Shown here one piece after another: positions 34,601 through 45,967 of a stretch of 64,000 nucleotides of DNA. The translations under genes and the position numbers were made by a program. How positions within the stretch are numbered: the stretch's first letter is position 1; each line of letters begins with the position of its first letter. Source of the stretch: Tricholomella constricta (Eukaryota > Basidiomycota > Agaricomycetes > Agaricales > Lyophyllaceae); the NCBI GenBank assembly GCA_013368375.1, contig JAACJP010000007.1, forward strand, positions 806,001-870,000. Reading direction: 5' to 3'. A model generated the notes under the pieces. That model was given only the letters and a program-made list of their open reading frames with translations, searched no databases and was not told the origin of the DNA.

Positions 34601-35021
34601 TACCTTGCGCCAAAGAAAGAGGACTTTGGGCTGGGGAAGAAAGGGAAGCACACAAGAGATAAGGAGAGGGGGAAAGGGAAGGAGAAGGAGAAGTGCATGT
34701 ACCGTTTGTATGCCGTTGTCGTGCATCTTGGGAATATGGTATGCCCGCGTGGTTACTTTCCGTGCTTCTGGATGCTGGCGTGCTGATGCGTTTTCTCTCC
34801 CCTTTTAGCTCGGCGGCCATTATATAGCGTACACGGCCCTGCCCGACCCCCATCCTGCGGAGGTTGCAGAGCAGATGCCAGGGCCGTCGGCATCCTCGGC
34901 GGACCTAAAGACTCCACGCCAACGCCAGTGGGCGTACATCAGCGACACCATTGTGCGCCTCACTACGCTGGAGGAGGTCCTTAAAGCCAAGGCGTACCTT
35001 TGTATGTACGAGCGGCTATGA
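31693..35021 (+). CDS. Ubiquitin carboxyl-terminal hydrolase (USP/C19)
   Basis: About six exons encode a thiol deubiquitinase of roughly 1,000 residues. Exon 1 (31693-31830) has ELYRARKQREEQEKAAFLPP and the Cys box LYNHGNTCFMNTVLQG. Later exons give LIATRLLSDLAHF, then QYLDFAQQDAHEFLRILLDA, and after an intron near 32294-32355 the long exon with ILVCQKCKHVSQTYEDF. Its Cys pair (with CRRCWK farther on) fits the zinc-binding fingers. The His box arrives after the last intron (about 34739-34808): LGGHYIAYTALP, with the third residue in QWAYISD. Between fingers and palm sits a 500-residue Ser/Pro/Thr-rich insert. The domain order is like USP16/USP45 but no ZnF-UBP is seen at the N-terminus. It trims ubiquitin from unknown substrates; location is not predictable. 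Confidence 0.9.
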
Positions 35022-35426
35022 GGCTGGGGTACTTGTTCATTTTTGGATACGCGCATGTGTGTGTGGTCGTTGCGTTTAGACACCGCCGACTACACGCTGT
35101 TAACTTAATTTATATCGCTTCGATAACGTTACAGTTGGACTATCAGGTTATTTGTAGGCACTTCTTGTATTACAGTACAGAAGAACAGATTTGAGAGGAG
35201 ATGCACATAACAATATATCGTTGGCGTATAAACGACTGGAAGGTGATCTCTAAAATTTGAACCGAAAGTCGTAAGTATGGAGGGAGGTGTGTACGTATTT
35301 TACAATTGCAATTGGGGACTGTACAAATGATTTTTTACTTACATGGAGCGAGGATATCTAATTCTCCGCCGTTAAATGATAATAACTATAGACTTCTACC
35401 TATCGATCGTCCATGGAACTCAACTA
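35022..35426. other. Convergent intergenic region
   Basis: Lies between convergent stops; AT-rich, with no gene or RNA recognised. Confidence 0.4.
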
Positions 35427-37314
35427 AACCTCAATTTCATCCCCGAACGGATCCCAAACCTCGCCGGGCTTCAGCTCAGGCTTCACCCACAGAGGCGGGA
35501 GCTTCGCCGGGTCTGTCTTCCGCACATGCCTCTTCTGAGAACCAACCTTCGCTGCATTCCCGCTCTTCCAGCTGTGCGGCTCCGACTTCTTCTCTGCAGG
35601 CGGCCGCTGCTCTTTATTACTCTCGTCGCAGAGCTGATCCTCACCGTCCTCCTTTTCGTCATCGTCGTCGTCCCCGGCACGCATCCACTCTCGCCTCTTG
35701 TACTTCTCCATGCGCTTTTGCACGCGCTCGAGCCGGCGACGTTGCCACGGCGCATGTGGTGGCGCTGGGGTGAACGCAATTGCGGAGAGCGTCGAGAGTG
35801 TTGATAAGGACTCGGCAGAGAGATCATAGGCGGTGGACCGCGAGTGATTTCCGGCAGCGTTCAATGGAGAGCTGGAAAAATGAACAGAGGAGGATGCGAA
35901 GGGAGAGGAGGTGGCAGGGGAGGAGGCCCAATGATCGAGCCCCGGTGTCGAGCGCGAAGCATCGTTGTCATCGTCCGTGTCTGACTCATCAGAGGTCGAG
36001 CATTGGCGTCGGCTACTGTGCTGGTGTACAAAGCGCAGGTAGCTGGCGAACGCTTTGGGCTTGTTGAATCTTTTGGTGGAGAGCATGGCATTGGGGTCCT
36101 CGGCTTCGTCTTCTTCACCATCTTGCTCGTCGTCGTCTGAGTCGGACATGTCCTCCACCTTCACTGCATCCTTCGAGAAGAGCCCACTGGAGGACATGTC
36201 ACCGTACTCGGGATCGGATTCGCCATCTACGTCTTCATTTTTCTCCTGGGGGGATGCCGTCGACCAAGCAGATTGACGGAATGAAGGAGCGGGTAGCTTG
36301 CTCATGGGCACGGAAAATAGAGGCTTGGGCAGGGGTCGAACAGAATTGGGGAGGAGACGAACGCGCCCACGGGCTTGGAAGAGGTAGGGAGCATTGGAGA
36401 TCCCACTGCGGCGGGGAAGTGAGCTTGTGTTCAAGGTAATATGAACCGCAGTAGTCTTATTATGGTGCTGGATGAGATAGAGACATTTAGCCTATCAAAG
36501 CCACACTTGACAATATTGAACATACGTAGATGATGCCACGCGTCAGGTCACCCCCTCTCGACCATGCATGCCCTAGAGTGTATTCTTCCTCAAGCTCCCA
36601 CGTCCAACCCGGATCTTCACCCTCACCCTCGCCCTCATCAGTGTCCTCACTCGCAACGTCCTCCACTTCGCCCTTCGGCTTGGCCGATTCATCATCGTCC
36701 CAGAGCGAGTCTTCATCAACCTCAGGCCTATATCTGCACGGGTCGCGGGCAGAGGACAGTCTGTTTGCGGTATAACCACTCCTGATCTGGCCAGGCTTGT
36801 ACGTCTGGGCATACATCACGATCTTCTTCTTCAACTCGAAAAGATGCCTATCCTCCTGCTCATCTGCGTAGCCCCCGCCGAAAAGGAACGCAATGAGGCA
36901 GCGTAGCTGAACAAAGGTGTAGCTGAGAGGAACTTGAACGATACGGTAGATGCCACCCATGCGCGGTGAGACACCCGGACGAACAAATTGGAAACGCAGA
37001 GGCAGGTGCTTGGAAAATGACGTGGGTGCTGGCAGCGAGTGGGCGAGAACTTTAGTGCGTTTTCGACCAACAGGATTAGTCGGGGAGTCCAAAGGTCGAG
37101 AAGGATAAGGTGTGCCAGTGAATGGTGTCTGAGGTGTTGGAAAGGAAAGCCTGGTGGGCAAGGGGGTATGAGGGACAGAGATCATGCGGCGCTTAGTAGG
37201 TGGCTCGCGGTCATCGTTAGATAGAACATTGTCGTCGTCGAGACAGGCTTGGTCGCTATCGGCAACGGTGAGCTCAAGAGACCGCTTGATTGTCATGACA
37301 GAATGCAGAGCCAA
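35427..37314 (-). CDS. Two-exon basidiomycete protein, function not recognised
   Basis: Two long frames on the minus strand belong to one gene. Exon 1 (from ATG 37314, or 37296) ends at GGDLTRGIIY near 36528. After an intron of about 69 nt ending CATCCAG, exon 2 continues HHNKTTAVHITLNTSSLPRR and runs to the stop at 35427. The join is in frame and makes a conserved-looking beta-rich stretch from both sides. Residues 95-175 (LPLRFQFVRPGVSPRMGGIY and LRCLIAFLFGGGY) look globular. The rest is acidic and Ser-rich, with long Asp/Glu runs, and the C-terminus ends in LKPGEVWDPFGDE. Total about 600 residues. No family is recognised; nuclear localisation is suggested by KRTK and KRR patches only. Confidence 0.7.
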
Positions 37315-37380
37315 GTTCCGTCATGAACCGTGACTAATTTTAAAGTAAACAAGCCGTGACGACAATGTGACCGATCGCGA

Positions 37381-37401
37381 CGCGACCCACGTGATGTCGC
37401 G
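37381..37401. promoter_or_regulatory. E-box inside an inverted repeat
   Basis: CGCGAC (37381-37386) and GTCGCG (37396-37401) flank CACGTG (37388-37393). The element lies 67 bp upstream of the ATG at 37314 (minus). CACGTG is the core bound by bHLH factors such as Cbf1; action here is inference. Confidence 0.4.
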
Positions 37402-38078
37402 TTCCGAAATTACGACAGCGCCTTTTTCTCCAGCACCATCATCGACCACAAGAAACAACAACAAGCAGGTTCAGCGATTGCTACTCTCTACTAGAATCTG
37501 CGAATGATGGCTCTTTCCAAGAAGGCATTCACATGGGATTCTTTGTCCCATATCAATCTAGCATCCGATGCCTTCAATCTATAAATGGACTGGCCTTCCG
37601 ACCTCTGGCGCTATAACTATAACTCTTGAAATGGCGTGTGGCGTCTGATCTCATACCTGGGGCTTTGGAAGGATCATCCGCACTTGTCAGGTGCAATGAT
37701 GTTTCAACGGCTCTTTATTAGCCGTGAAGGATTCATCGCGGTTATTTTTGGATAGAGTTATTCTTAGGAAAACAGGACAACGTTTTGTCCACCTCTGGCT
37801 ATTTTCGTCTGCCATCCATGCGAACAAGCTTATCGGAAGTCGTTCCCTGTGAACGACAATTTAATTTGCGGCACTGAATCATATGCCGCCTTCATCGCCT
37901 GCGAACAAGGACCTCGTCATGCGCAAGTCGAAAGCATGGAACTCCTTCATCACGAGCACCTTCCTGGCCGTCCAGAATATCAGGTATAAAGCCTTTCGCA
38001 GTTTGGCTTGACTTTCCTTCAGCTTAAGGATCTCTCCAATTAGCTGCCCTTCCAAGCCAACTCGCATTGTTCATCATT
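37402..38078. other. Divergent intergenic region
   Basis: Between the unrecognised minus gene and the G1 peptidase. No gene is supported. A GCCGTGAAGG-type piece and several AT-rich blocks are present without clear pattern. Confidence 0.4.
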
Positions 38079-39048
38079 ATGCTATTCGCCGCTTCACTCT
38101 TCTGCCAGGTGCTTCTGGCCACTGCCATCCCCACCCGCGAGGCCCGTCTTGCTGCTCGTGTCACTGCACGCGCAGAGCGCTCTCGCCTCTCGCACCCCAA
38201 AGAGCTCAGTGCATTCAAAGTTCCCACAAATGTCTCCCATGCGGAATTCAGTACCAACTGGGCCGGCGCTGTCCTAGAGTCCGCTGCAGTTCGCATCTTC
38301 CATCCACTCGCGTCGAGATAATACACTTACCTATTGCTTTTTTCCCAGAACACGTTCAAGTCCGTCACAGGCACCTTTGTCGTCCCCGTTCCTTCGGAGC
38401 CCTCTGGGGGCGGCACCAGCTTGCACTCTGCATCTGCCTGGGTGGGCATCGACGGCGATACGTGCCAGACTGCAATTCTGCAGACCGGCATCGACTTCAC
38501 CATAGCCAATGGCAGGGTCTCGTATGACGGTACGCATGCCCACATCGACTAGGGCAACCAAACCAGACTCTGATCCTTTCCTCCTCGAACAGCTTGGTAC
38601 GAATTCTTCCCCGACTTCGCCCACGACTTTACCGGCATCAGGTACGTCAACCTCTTCTTCACTGATGCAAGTCCTGATTTACCCTTTACGTCTCAGCATT
38701 TCCGCCGGCGACACCGTCCAGCTCACCGTCACCGCCTCCAGCCTTACGTCCGGTACAGCAGTCATCCATAACCTGTCGACCGGCCAGACAGTGAGCAAGG
38801 CGATCTCCTCGACGGCGCACCTCTGCCAGGCCAACGCGGAGTGGATCGTCGAGGACTTTGAATCGGGCGGCAGTCTCGTCCCCCTCGCCGACTTTGGCAC
38901 CGTCACCTTCAGCAATGCCCACGCGACGACCTCGAGCGGGACCGTCGGTCCCGCCGGCGCGGTTATCATCAATATGGAGCAGAACGGTCAGGTTTTGACG
39001 TCTGCGTCCACGAGTTCGAGCGGTGTCACTGTCCAATACATAGCATGA
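38079..39048 (+). CDS. Secreted glutamic peptidase (eqolisin, family G1)
   Basis: Four exons; splice sites at about 38289/38350, 38530/38593 and 38641/38698. The ATG is at 38079; upstream codons in frame are not ATG. The first 18 residues (MLFAASLFCQVLLATAIP) are a signal peptide, followed by an Arg-rich propeptide. The mature part has the G1 hallmarks: SAWVGIDGDTCQTAILQTGI, where the Gln of ILQTG matches the catalytic Gln, and CQANAEWIVEDFESGGSLVP, where the Glu of AEWIVEDF matches the catalytic Glu. WYEFFPDFAHDF and TVSVTASS-like strands complete the beta-sandwich. It would be secreted and act at acid pH. The usual disulphide Cys next to the second motif is kept. No lesion was found. Confidence 0.9.
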
Positions 39049-39194
39049 GGGGCGGCTAGCAGAACAAGTTTTGTAACTCCAGCCTTGAAGTCCCTGTTTT
39101 CATTGCACCGCCTCGCGTTCACGCACTGTGTAAATCCGCCAAAGCCCACTCCCTCGGTAGGGTTTTGGCCGAATAAGTAAGAGACAGCGTCACA

Positions 39195-42171
39195 TCAGAC
39201 ATCAAACGCGCGACTCCTCCACCCGTCTCTCAAACCCTCCACCTCCTTTCTCCGCACTCTCCTCTCCTCAGCGCGCTCAATTTCTTCTCCGAGTTCAGCC
39301 GCACCCTCTACCGTACTCTCAACAACACCTCCCACGTTTTCCAGTGTATCCTCCAGCCCCTGCGCCACCTGATCCAATACACGAGCCAAGTTCGCACTCG
39401 CATCCTCTTCATCGTTCCCATACGCGCCCGCTTTATCGGGGAAGAGCATCGCACCACCGCCTATCGCAACAGATGTTTCCGTCTCACTCTGCACCTGACG
39501 CGGCTCACTAGGTGCGGACTCTGGGTGTGTACCGTCCATAGTCATGGTGGCGGCCGTAGTTGTGGTCGTGGTTGTGGTATGCACGACCCCCTTCAACGTC
39601 GCCCTCGTGTTCGTTTGCGTCTCTACCTCAACTGTACCTTCTCGGTTTTCCGCAAAAATAAGCCCAAACGCATCAGGCCCTTTCTCCAGCAGCGCCTCCC
39701 AATACTCCGCAGCCTCCGGCTCCTCCTCCTTCCCCTCGAAGCCTTCATCCTCACCCTCACCCTCGCGACCGCTGCGCCTGACATCTGCTGCAACGCGACG
39801 CGCCTCCTCGTGTATAGCCGCCAACCCGTGTGCGAGCCCTTCGAGCGCGGTGCGGATTCTTGCCTCGAGGACGCCAGCCACCACCCGCGCAACCGCAGGC
39901 CCGGCAAGTTGTTGAACGAGGACTTTATTAAGCACCCAATGTCGGCTCTTTTCGATCTTGAATCGGATGCCAGGGAGGGCGGCGCGTACGTCACGGACGA
40001 CGAAGAGCGGTGGTATAGACTCGGACTCGGAAGCGCCCCCAGTGGCTTTATCGGTGTCAAGCGAGACGTCAATGTCGAGGCTGAGTCCCTGAGACGAGCG
40101 GGGGTGCTCCAGCGACCCGATGTCGACGCTAAGCAGGCCCTGGTCTGTGTATCCAAATACCTTCCGCTTGCCCCCGTAGCGGAAGAAATACCCCAATTCC
40201 CTAAAAGCCAGCCTCACACCGTCAATGTGGATGCGCATCCTGCTGCAGCTTGAGCTTGACGTCCTACTAGTACCAGCAGCATCCACATCGGCCATATCGA
40301 TCCTCACTTCGTTACACGTCCTCACAACCACACAATCCGGGATGACGTCCAGCACGACACCGCCCGACTCCCCGCACCCCATCCTCAATGCATCAAGCGC
40401 GCCCATGAGCTTGCCGCTCTTGTACTCGACGCGCGGCATAGGGACGGAGATCCGCCCCAGGAGCCCCAGGACGCGGGGGAGGACCCACCCCAGGAGGTCG
40501 CGGCGCACTTCATCCTTCCACACTTGGGCGTGGCGCCCCACGTGTGTTCCCAGCCCGAGGGACAGGGCTGCAAGGTGAGCGAAATCGGTGTGGAGCGCGG
40601 AGAGCGCGTTGACGAAGCGCATGGTGCTGCGATCGTATGCGAGGGCGGTGGTGTATGCGTCGAAGGCCTGGAGGAGCGCGCGGAGGTGCTGGGTCCAGGC
40701 GGAGGCGGGCTTGGAGGCGGAGGAGGAGAGGAAGAGGATGCGCCCACCATCGTAGAGGTTTTCGAGGGCGCGGGTGCCGGCGCGGGAGGTGGCGTAGGGT
40801 GGTTGCGATGGTGGGGTTCGGGAGAGAGCGCAGGAGAGCCAGCGGTCGACCGCCTGGAGGTATTGCTGGAGATCTAAATTTTGCTGGGAGTCCTCTTTGG
40901 ACGAGAATGGTTGGTCTGCTATGCTGGTGATGGTGTCTGAAAGTGCGCGCAGGACGGGGTCAAGAGAGTGGCCCAAGGCCAGACGTTCAAGAAGGATTTT
41001 GAGATCCTCTAAGGCATGTGATGTTTCGCTTTTCGGGCTAACAGATATTGCAGGGATTCCTTTCGTGCCAGACGTTCCAGAGGTTTGTACTTCTGAAATA
41101 ATATCGGCTGAGCGTGAAAGCTTTCTGGCGTATTTACGAGCAATGTGCAGCAATGTCCGTAACGCATTGAGCGTTGGTGGGTCTTGGTGGGCGCGAATTA
41201 TGAGCTGGGGTAGGTTGCAATATCAACAAGTGCGCCACAACTTCGATGGAATGAATGCACTTACATCCTGAACACGGCCAATGAAGGCATCTTTCGTTGT
41301 CTCTTGTGCCGTCGAATGCCTTCTGGCTTCATCAATGCCTTCGAGTACTCCACCAACGGCTTCTCCAACTTTACCCGTAAGGTCATTTAATGAACCACCT
41401 TCCACGCTTGCCGCCGTCTCAACAGTTTCAGCCGCTACCTGTACCTGTAAGGCGACTGCTCCAATTTCGGCAGCCGTCTGTGCTAAAAGTTCACGAGCTG
41501 CCGCGAATATATCGGAGAGGAGAAGGCGGAAAGCGGTAGACGTTAGAAGCAGCCGAGCGACCTCTTTCAAGGATTTGATAAATTTCCTGGTATCGTGCAC
41601 CAATTCATCGTGCGTTGGGGCTAATCAAACTTTTCTTCAGGTGGCCTCGAATGAAGACTGGTATGCTAACCTTGTGCTTGAAGCTCACCAAGGCCTGTCT
41701 GGCCCGCTTCAATGGCAATATCGGCATTGACGTGTATTGGAGGGCCTTCTATTTGTGAGCGCTGATACAGAAGGTCTTGGAGTCTATCATCGACTGATGA
41801 AATCAGTATCGAAACCGTTGAATTGTGACGGAACGCGGCGGACTATTTTTCTCCATTCCCAATTGCAGCACAGATTCCAAGACCTCTCTTATATCATTGA
41901 GAACACGTCTTCCGTTCTCGCTCAAGGGACCGGCACCATTAAAAGCCTGAGAATCATAGTGAAGAAGACTAGAACCTGTTATCGTTCGTATGAATACATC
42001 CAGCTGCTGCTGAGAGGGCAGTTTGCCAGCTTGGAAAGCCGCGAGCGCGTCAGCAGATTTGTCCAGACAAGAGCGAAGTGATTGTGGCGGCGACTGGGCC
42101 ACCTTGGGAAGAAGAGGCTCTCGTTCTGTAGAGGCGTTTTCACTTCGAAAACAGGACAGGCATGACCCCAT
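39195..42171 (-). CDS. HAM1-like (DUF4449) lipid-binding protein with lipidated N-terminus
   Basis: Five exons or so from ATG 42171. The protein begins MGSCLSCFRS: Gly2 for N-myristoylation and Cys4/Cys7 for palmitoylation, so anchoring at a membrane is likely. The N-terminal helical region (SADALAAFQAGKLPSQQQLD, SENGRRVLNDIREVLES, then LVHDTRKFIKSLKEVARLLL) matches the HAM1 N-terminal type. The long last exon (from about 41200 down to 39195) contains the HAM1 C-terminal, BPI-like part, with LLGRISVPMPRVEYKSGKL and VLNKVLVQQLAGPAVARV. The C-terminus is Glu-rich. Its extension to 41153 is part of this gene, not a separate start. In fungi the family is linked to hyphal anastomosis by name; molecular function is not settled. 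Confidence 0.8.
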
Positions 42172-42533
42172 CCGAGTCGTAGTAAGTACAGTGCATCCAA
42201 TGACGTCGACATTATATTGTGGTACTAATTAATTATCAAATTCTTATCAGATACTTATACTGTTTATGTGGTCACTCTGGATCTCTCAGGGTTGTACTAT
42301 ATTCACGACCTCGTTGAATATCGTGAGGCGCTCCACCGTTCGTCTATGAGTCCCTTGAGATTCTCGTGGTTACAAATGTAAATTAGTAGAATAGCAAGAT
42401 GGCGTTGGGCGGTGTGGCGAAGACTCAAGTTTGATTGTTACTAGGGTCGCCGTGATGTTGATCAAAGTTTATCGGGGATAACTAACTCCTTGCAACCACC
42501 ACCTCCTGGGCGTTTCTAATCCCTTGTACTGAA
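42172..42533. other. Divergent intergenic region
   Basis: Shared upstream region of the HAM1-like and MYND genes. No clear motif pair recognised. Confidence 0.4.
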
Positions 42534-44935
42534 ATGCCTGGTCCAGGTCACAAAAAGAAATCCAAGCCAAGGCCTCAGCCAAACCCTCAGCGTATCGCTG
42601 CCTCCCCTTCCGTTTCAGATGCCTATGTCGGAGATATTGACCACGCAGATGGCTGGAACACAGTCGTCGATATTCTTTGCCTCGTCTTTGAAGTACCAGG
42701 TACGCAGATGGATGGCTACATCCTTTATCAAACTAAACGAACCATTTCTCCTGTAGATCTGACTACTCGCAGCGGCTTGAAAAAAGTTCACGCTAATTTC
42801 GAAGTGATCTACCGACGATTGGACAAGGCTTGTGAAAAGTACCCGGATAATGAAAGAATCGTTGGGGGAGTGGTCGGGATTTACGCCAAGATGTGCTCAG
42901 ATTCGATTTTGCGAAACAAGCTACATGAAAGAGGTACGTTGCTGCAGGAACATGTGTAAAAATGAATATGACTAGATGAGGGGTGTCTCTAGGCTTATTG
43001 ACAAAGCTTCAGCCCCTCCTGAACATGGATTCCACCCGACATATGGCTCTTCGTGCACTAGGGACGATAACGCACCATGGTGGTGTCTCTATTCGGAAGG
43101 ATATCGCGCGACAAACTACGCCGACCCTCACGAAACTCGTTGAGCAGTACCCCGATGATAAGATCATCATAGAGCTAGTTATCACTGTCCTCTCGCACTC
43201 GATCAGCGGAGTCCTCGAGGGCGAGCAGCCCTCTGATCCTGCGCTACTCAAGTCCCTTAACATGCGTAGCATCGTCAAAATCATGACCGAAAACACGAAG
43301 AAGGAGTGGGCCTCACAGTACCTGATCAACCACGCACTCGGGCTCCTGGCCACGTCTACGCTGAATGCCGCCGACGTATGCAAGGCCTATCCACCCATGC
43401 AACGGCTTTTGGTCGCGGGGCTGCGCAGCCCAGAGTGGGTAACGCGCTGCTCATGTCTGGGTGGGATCATCAGGCTGCACCGAAACGAATCGGAGATCGA
43501 CATGCGCACGCTCGACCCTAATAAATTTATGAGTTGCATCCAGCGCGGGTTTCCAGAGCACCTCCAGGGCCGTATGATGAACTACGGCCTCATGAAGTGC
43601 GATACATACCTCACTCTCTCGACGTCGCGCGACTACCAGCAGGCCATGATGGGGTGCGCACAGGACCACAACATGTACTCTCTAGGTCTCAAACTCGCAG
43701 AGATCATCCTCCGCACCGAGTTTTCCATCGCCGACGGCATGTTCCAGTCTCAAGACCCCAAGACGGGCAGACTCGAGGTCATGGACATCGGGCTTCCGTT
43801 CGTGCGCTGGATCGACGCGCTCCCCCTATGTGCTCGTGCCATTCGGACAAAGGGGAACGCCAAGGAAGCGGACCTTGGGGATGTTCTGGACATCAAGTAC
43901 CACATCATGAAGCAAAAGATCCCGGACGCTGTCCACCTCGCGCAAAAGGGCCTCAAACGCAACCCTGGTGCTGCGTATTTCTACTATGCGATTACGCTTT
44001 CTGCGGATAATGTTGAGGGCCTGCGCGCGGCGAAGAAGGGCCTGAAGTGCAAGCATATCACCCCTTTCGTGCGCTTCCAGCTGATGCAGCGCGCTGTAGA
44101 GCATGCCGGGAACATGGGGGTCCAGATTCTGCAAGATTCCCCGACAGCCGGGAAAGGAAGGTGGGAAGAGGGAATTGCTTTCTTGATGAGTGCGTTGGAG
44201 GACGCGAAGACCTTTGTCGAGGAGGCGCCACCGGATAATCGGCACATGAACGCAGTACTCTATTGGTACATCATCCTCACGATCACCATCAATGGGCCGG
44301 ACCTGTCTACCGACCTTCGCGAGCTGCAGGTGTGTTCCTAGGCCACTTCTTTGTGTACACACCTGACATCAATTTCACAGAATGCGTTGAAAGGCCGCAA
44401 GATCGCAGACGACTTCTGCGAGGCCATCGAAATCAGACCCCCGAGAACGAACCTGCGGCTGGCACAGGAGACGGTCGTCAGACTTTACAGCGCTGCGGTC
44501 GCCGAGTTCGGGAGCGTCATCGAGAAAGCGGCCTCGGAGGAGCGAATCAAGCCTGTGTCAGCGGAGAAGCTGGAAGACGATCTGGCGGCCTGGCTCGACG
44601 ACGTGCATCTTCATGACGATCATGACCACGAGCCGCATGGGCTCCACCCTAAAGTCAATACCAACTCGGTGGCGCTCTACAGATGTTCGTTCTGCGGGAA
44701 CCCGTCTGCCGTGCTCAGGAAATGTTTGTGGTTGTGGCCATCTTACCTTTGTTTATGCTGACTGCTTGTGCACGATCATCAGGTAGTGGTTGTTCAAAGA
44801 CGAGGTATGACACTTGATATCTAATACAACGTCGCGTGTCTCCAGCTGATGCATCATTCCTGCAGGTACTGCGACAGTGGATGCCAAAAATCGCACTGGG
44901 CAGACCACAAAAAATCTTGCCAGAACTCTACTTGA
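42534..44935 (+). CDS. MYND zinc-finger protein with helical-repeat body
   Basis: Seven exons. The start is MPGPGHKKKSKPRPQPNPQR at 42534, and the big exon is about 42994-44329 (LLTKLQPLLNMDSTRHMALR onward). The body is helical with ARM/TPR character: RSPEWVTRCSCLGGIIRLHR, VHLAQKGLKRNPGAAYFYYA. The C-terminus is a full MYND finger assembled from three small exons: CSFCGNPSAVLRKC, SGCSKTRYC, DSGCQKSHWADHKKSC. The splices that give it are AAAT|GTTTG with acceptor at 44779, and ACGAG|GTATG with acceptor near 44866; without them the finger is lost. MYND fingers bind Pro-rich partners. Similar proteins are common in Agaricomycetes and mostly without function; a few regulate development (samB/MUB1 type). 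The stop is at 44933-44935. Confidence 0.85.
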
Positions 44936-45334
44936 GAGATATTCCGCAAATCAAGCTTTCAGCAATTTCAATGTATGACAAAAGTACTCGACGCTGAGCA
45001 TAATAAATTTCGAATTACTCCAATGCTCGCAATCTTGACCTAAGTAATCCGCCAGACGTCTTTATCTGAATTTCTTTTTGGACATGGGCCTCTTCATCGC
45101 CGTTGATAACGGCCTTTTCTCCGAGTCAAGCGTGGTCAGCGAGCTTCTAGGTCTTGAGATTCGTGTATGTAGTGCCTTGTCGCGGTCCTCGAGATACTCG
45201 TGAACAAGCTTGGTCAAAGCAACGAAAGGAAACAGTTTGATCATCACACATCACATCAAAGATATATTTCCCCCCGTGGGTTGAACAAAAAGCAAAGTCC
45301 TTTTAGTCAGTGGCTTACTATACCAATAGCTATT
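44936..45334. other. Intergenic region upstream of U6
   Basis: A 61-codon minus frame (45247-45062) has no support. A TATA-like ACTATACC lies at 45317-45324, rather close to the U6 start for a pol III TATA box. Confidence 0.35.
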
Positions 45335-45358
45335 GTCCCCTTCGGGGTGACATACGAA

Positions 45359-45389
<31 letters not shown>

Positions 45390-45455
45390 GGCCCCTGCAC
45401 AAGGATGACACGCTTTCCCGGAGTGGTAGATCTACGGATCTCAATATTTATTTTT
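45335..45455 (+). ncRNA. U6: U6 spliceosomal RNA
   Basis: The core CGATACAGAGAAGATTAGCA (the ACAGA box and AGC region) with TGGCCCCTGCACAAGGATGA is near-identical to U6 of other fungi and animals. The 5' stem-loop GTCCCC-TTCG-GGGTGAC starts at 45335. After the core comes the internal stem-loop and a tail ending in a T-run at 45451-45455 that serves as the pol III terminator. No intron interrupts the core, in contrast to fission-yeast-type U6 genes. It pairs with the 5' splice site and U2 in the spliceosome and with U4 in the snRNP that contains PRP3. Confidence 0.95.
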
Positions 45456-45486
45456 GGGCATACTCAAGAGCTCGTAACTAACTCTT

Positions 45487-45585
45487 CCAGCTAAATGCAG
45501 AACGATAGGCCCCTCGTCGCAATGCTTGTTTAGACCAATGTTTGGTTCTATCTGAGTTATCCCATGAAGAACCCCAGTGCCGTCC
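45487..45585. repeat. Left arm of a diverged inverted repeat next to U6
   Basis: About 100 bp matching the reverse complement of 45646-45750 at roughly four in five positions. A 24-bp core, 45498-45521, is identical to the complement of 45713-45736. Confidence 0.8.
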
Positions 45586-45645
45586 AGGTGCCGTCGCTTC
45601 TTATCCCGCACAATCCACATCGCCACAGCTACCACCCTCTGTTTG

Positions 45646-45750
45646 AATTGGCGGCATGTCACTTCTTTCATGGCAATCACGGACAGAGCCAAACATTGGT
45701 GTAAACAAGGGCTGCGACGAGGGGCCTATCGTTCTGAAATTAGCTGTCAT
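45646..45750. repeat. Right arm of the inverted repeat next to U6
   Basis: Reverse complement of the left arm. Both arms can be read as related peptides (EPNIGVNKGCDEGPIVL and EPNIGLNKHCDEGPIVL, on opposite strands), suggesting an inverted duplication of a former coding piece. Confidence 0.8.
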
Positions 45751-45967
45751 GATCAAAATTCACCAGCACCTCACGCCCTCGGACCTTGAACCTTCGAAGT
45801 TTACATACGCAATTTTCATTTTTGAGAAATGTCCACGTAAATATGACTAGGAACTTCCTCTAATACGGACGCCGAAGCAATATCCCTACTGGTGACGACC
45901 ATTCTATTGTCGTCGTATGATACAAGGATACGGGTGTTATTCCAAATTAGTTATATAAACGCAATTC

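Noticed and set aside
38067..38078. Upstream extension of the G1 peptidase by four codons
   Set aside because: The first codon is TTG; the ATG at 38079 gives a proper signal peptide.
41150..41153. Separate gene start at 41153 for the long minus frame of the HAM1-like gene
   Set aside because: The codon is TTG and the sequence continues smoothly from an upstream exon of the same gene.
45062..45247. 61-codon basic minus frame upstream of U6
   Set aside because: Too short and without motif, although a terminal exon of an unseen gene cannot be fully excluded.
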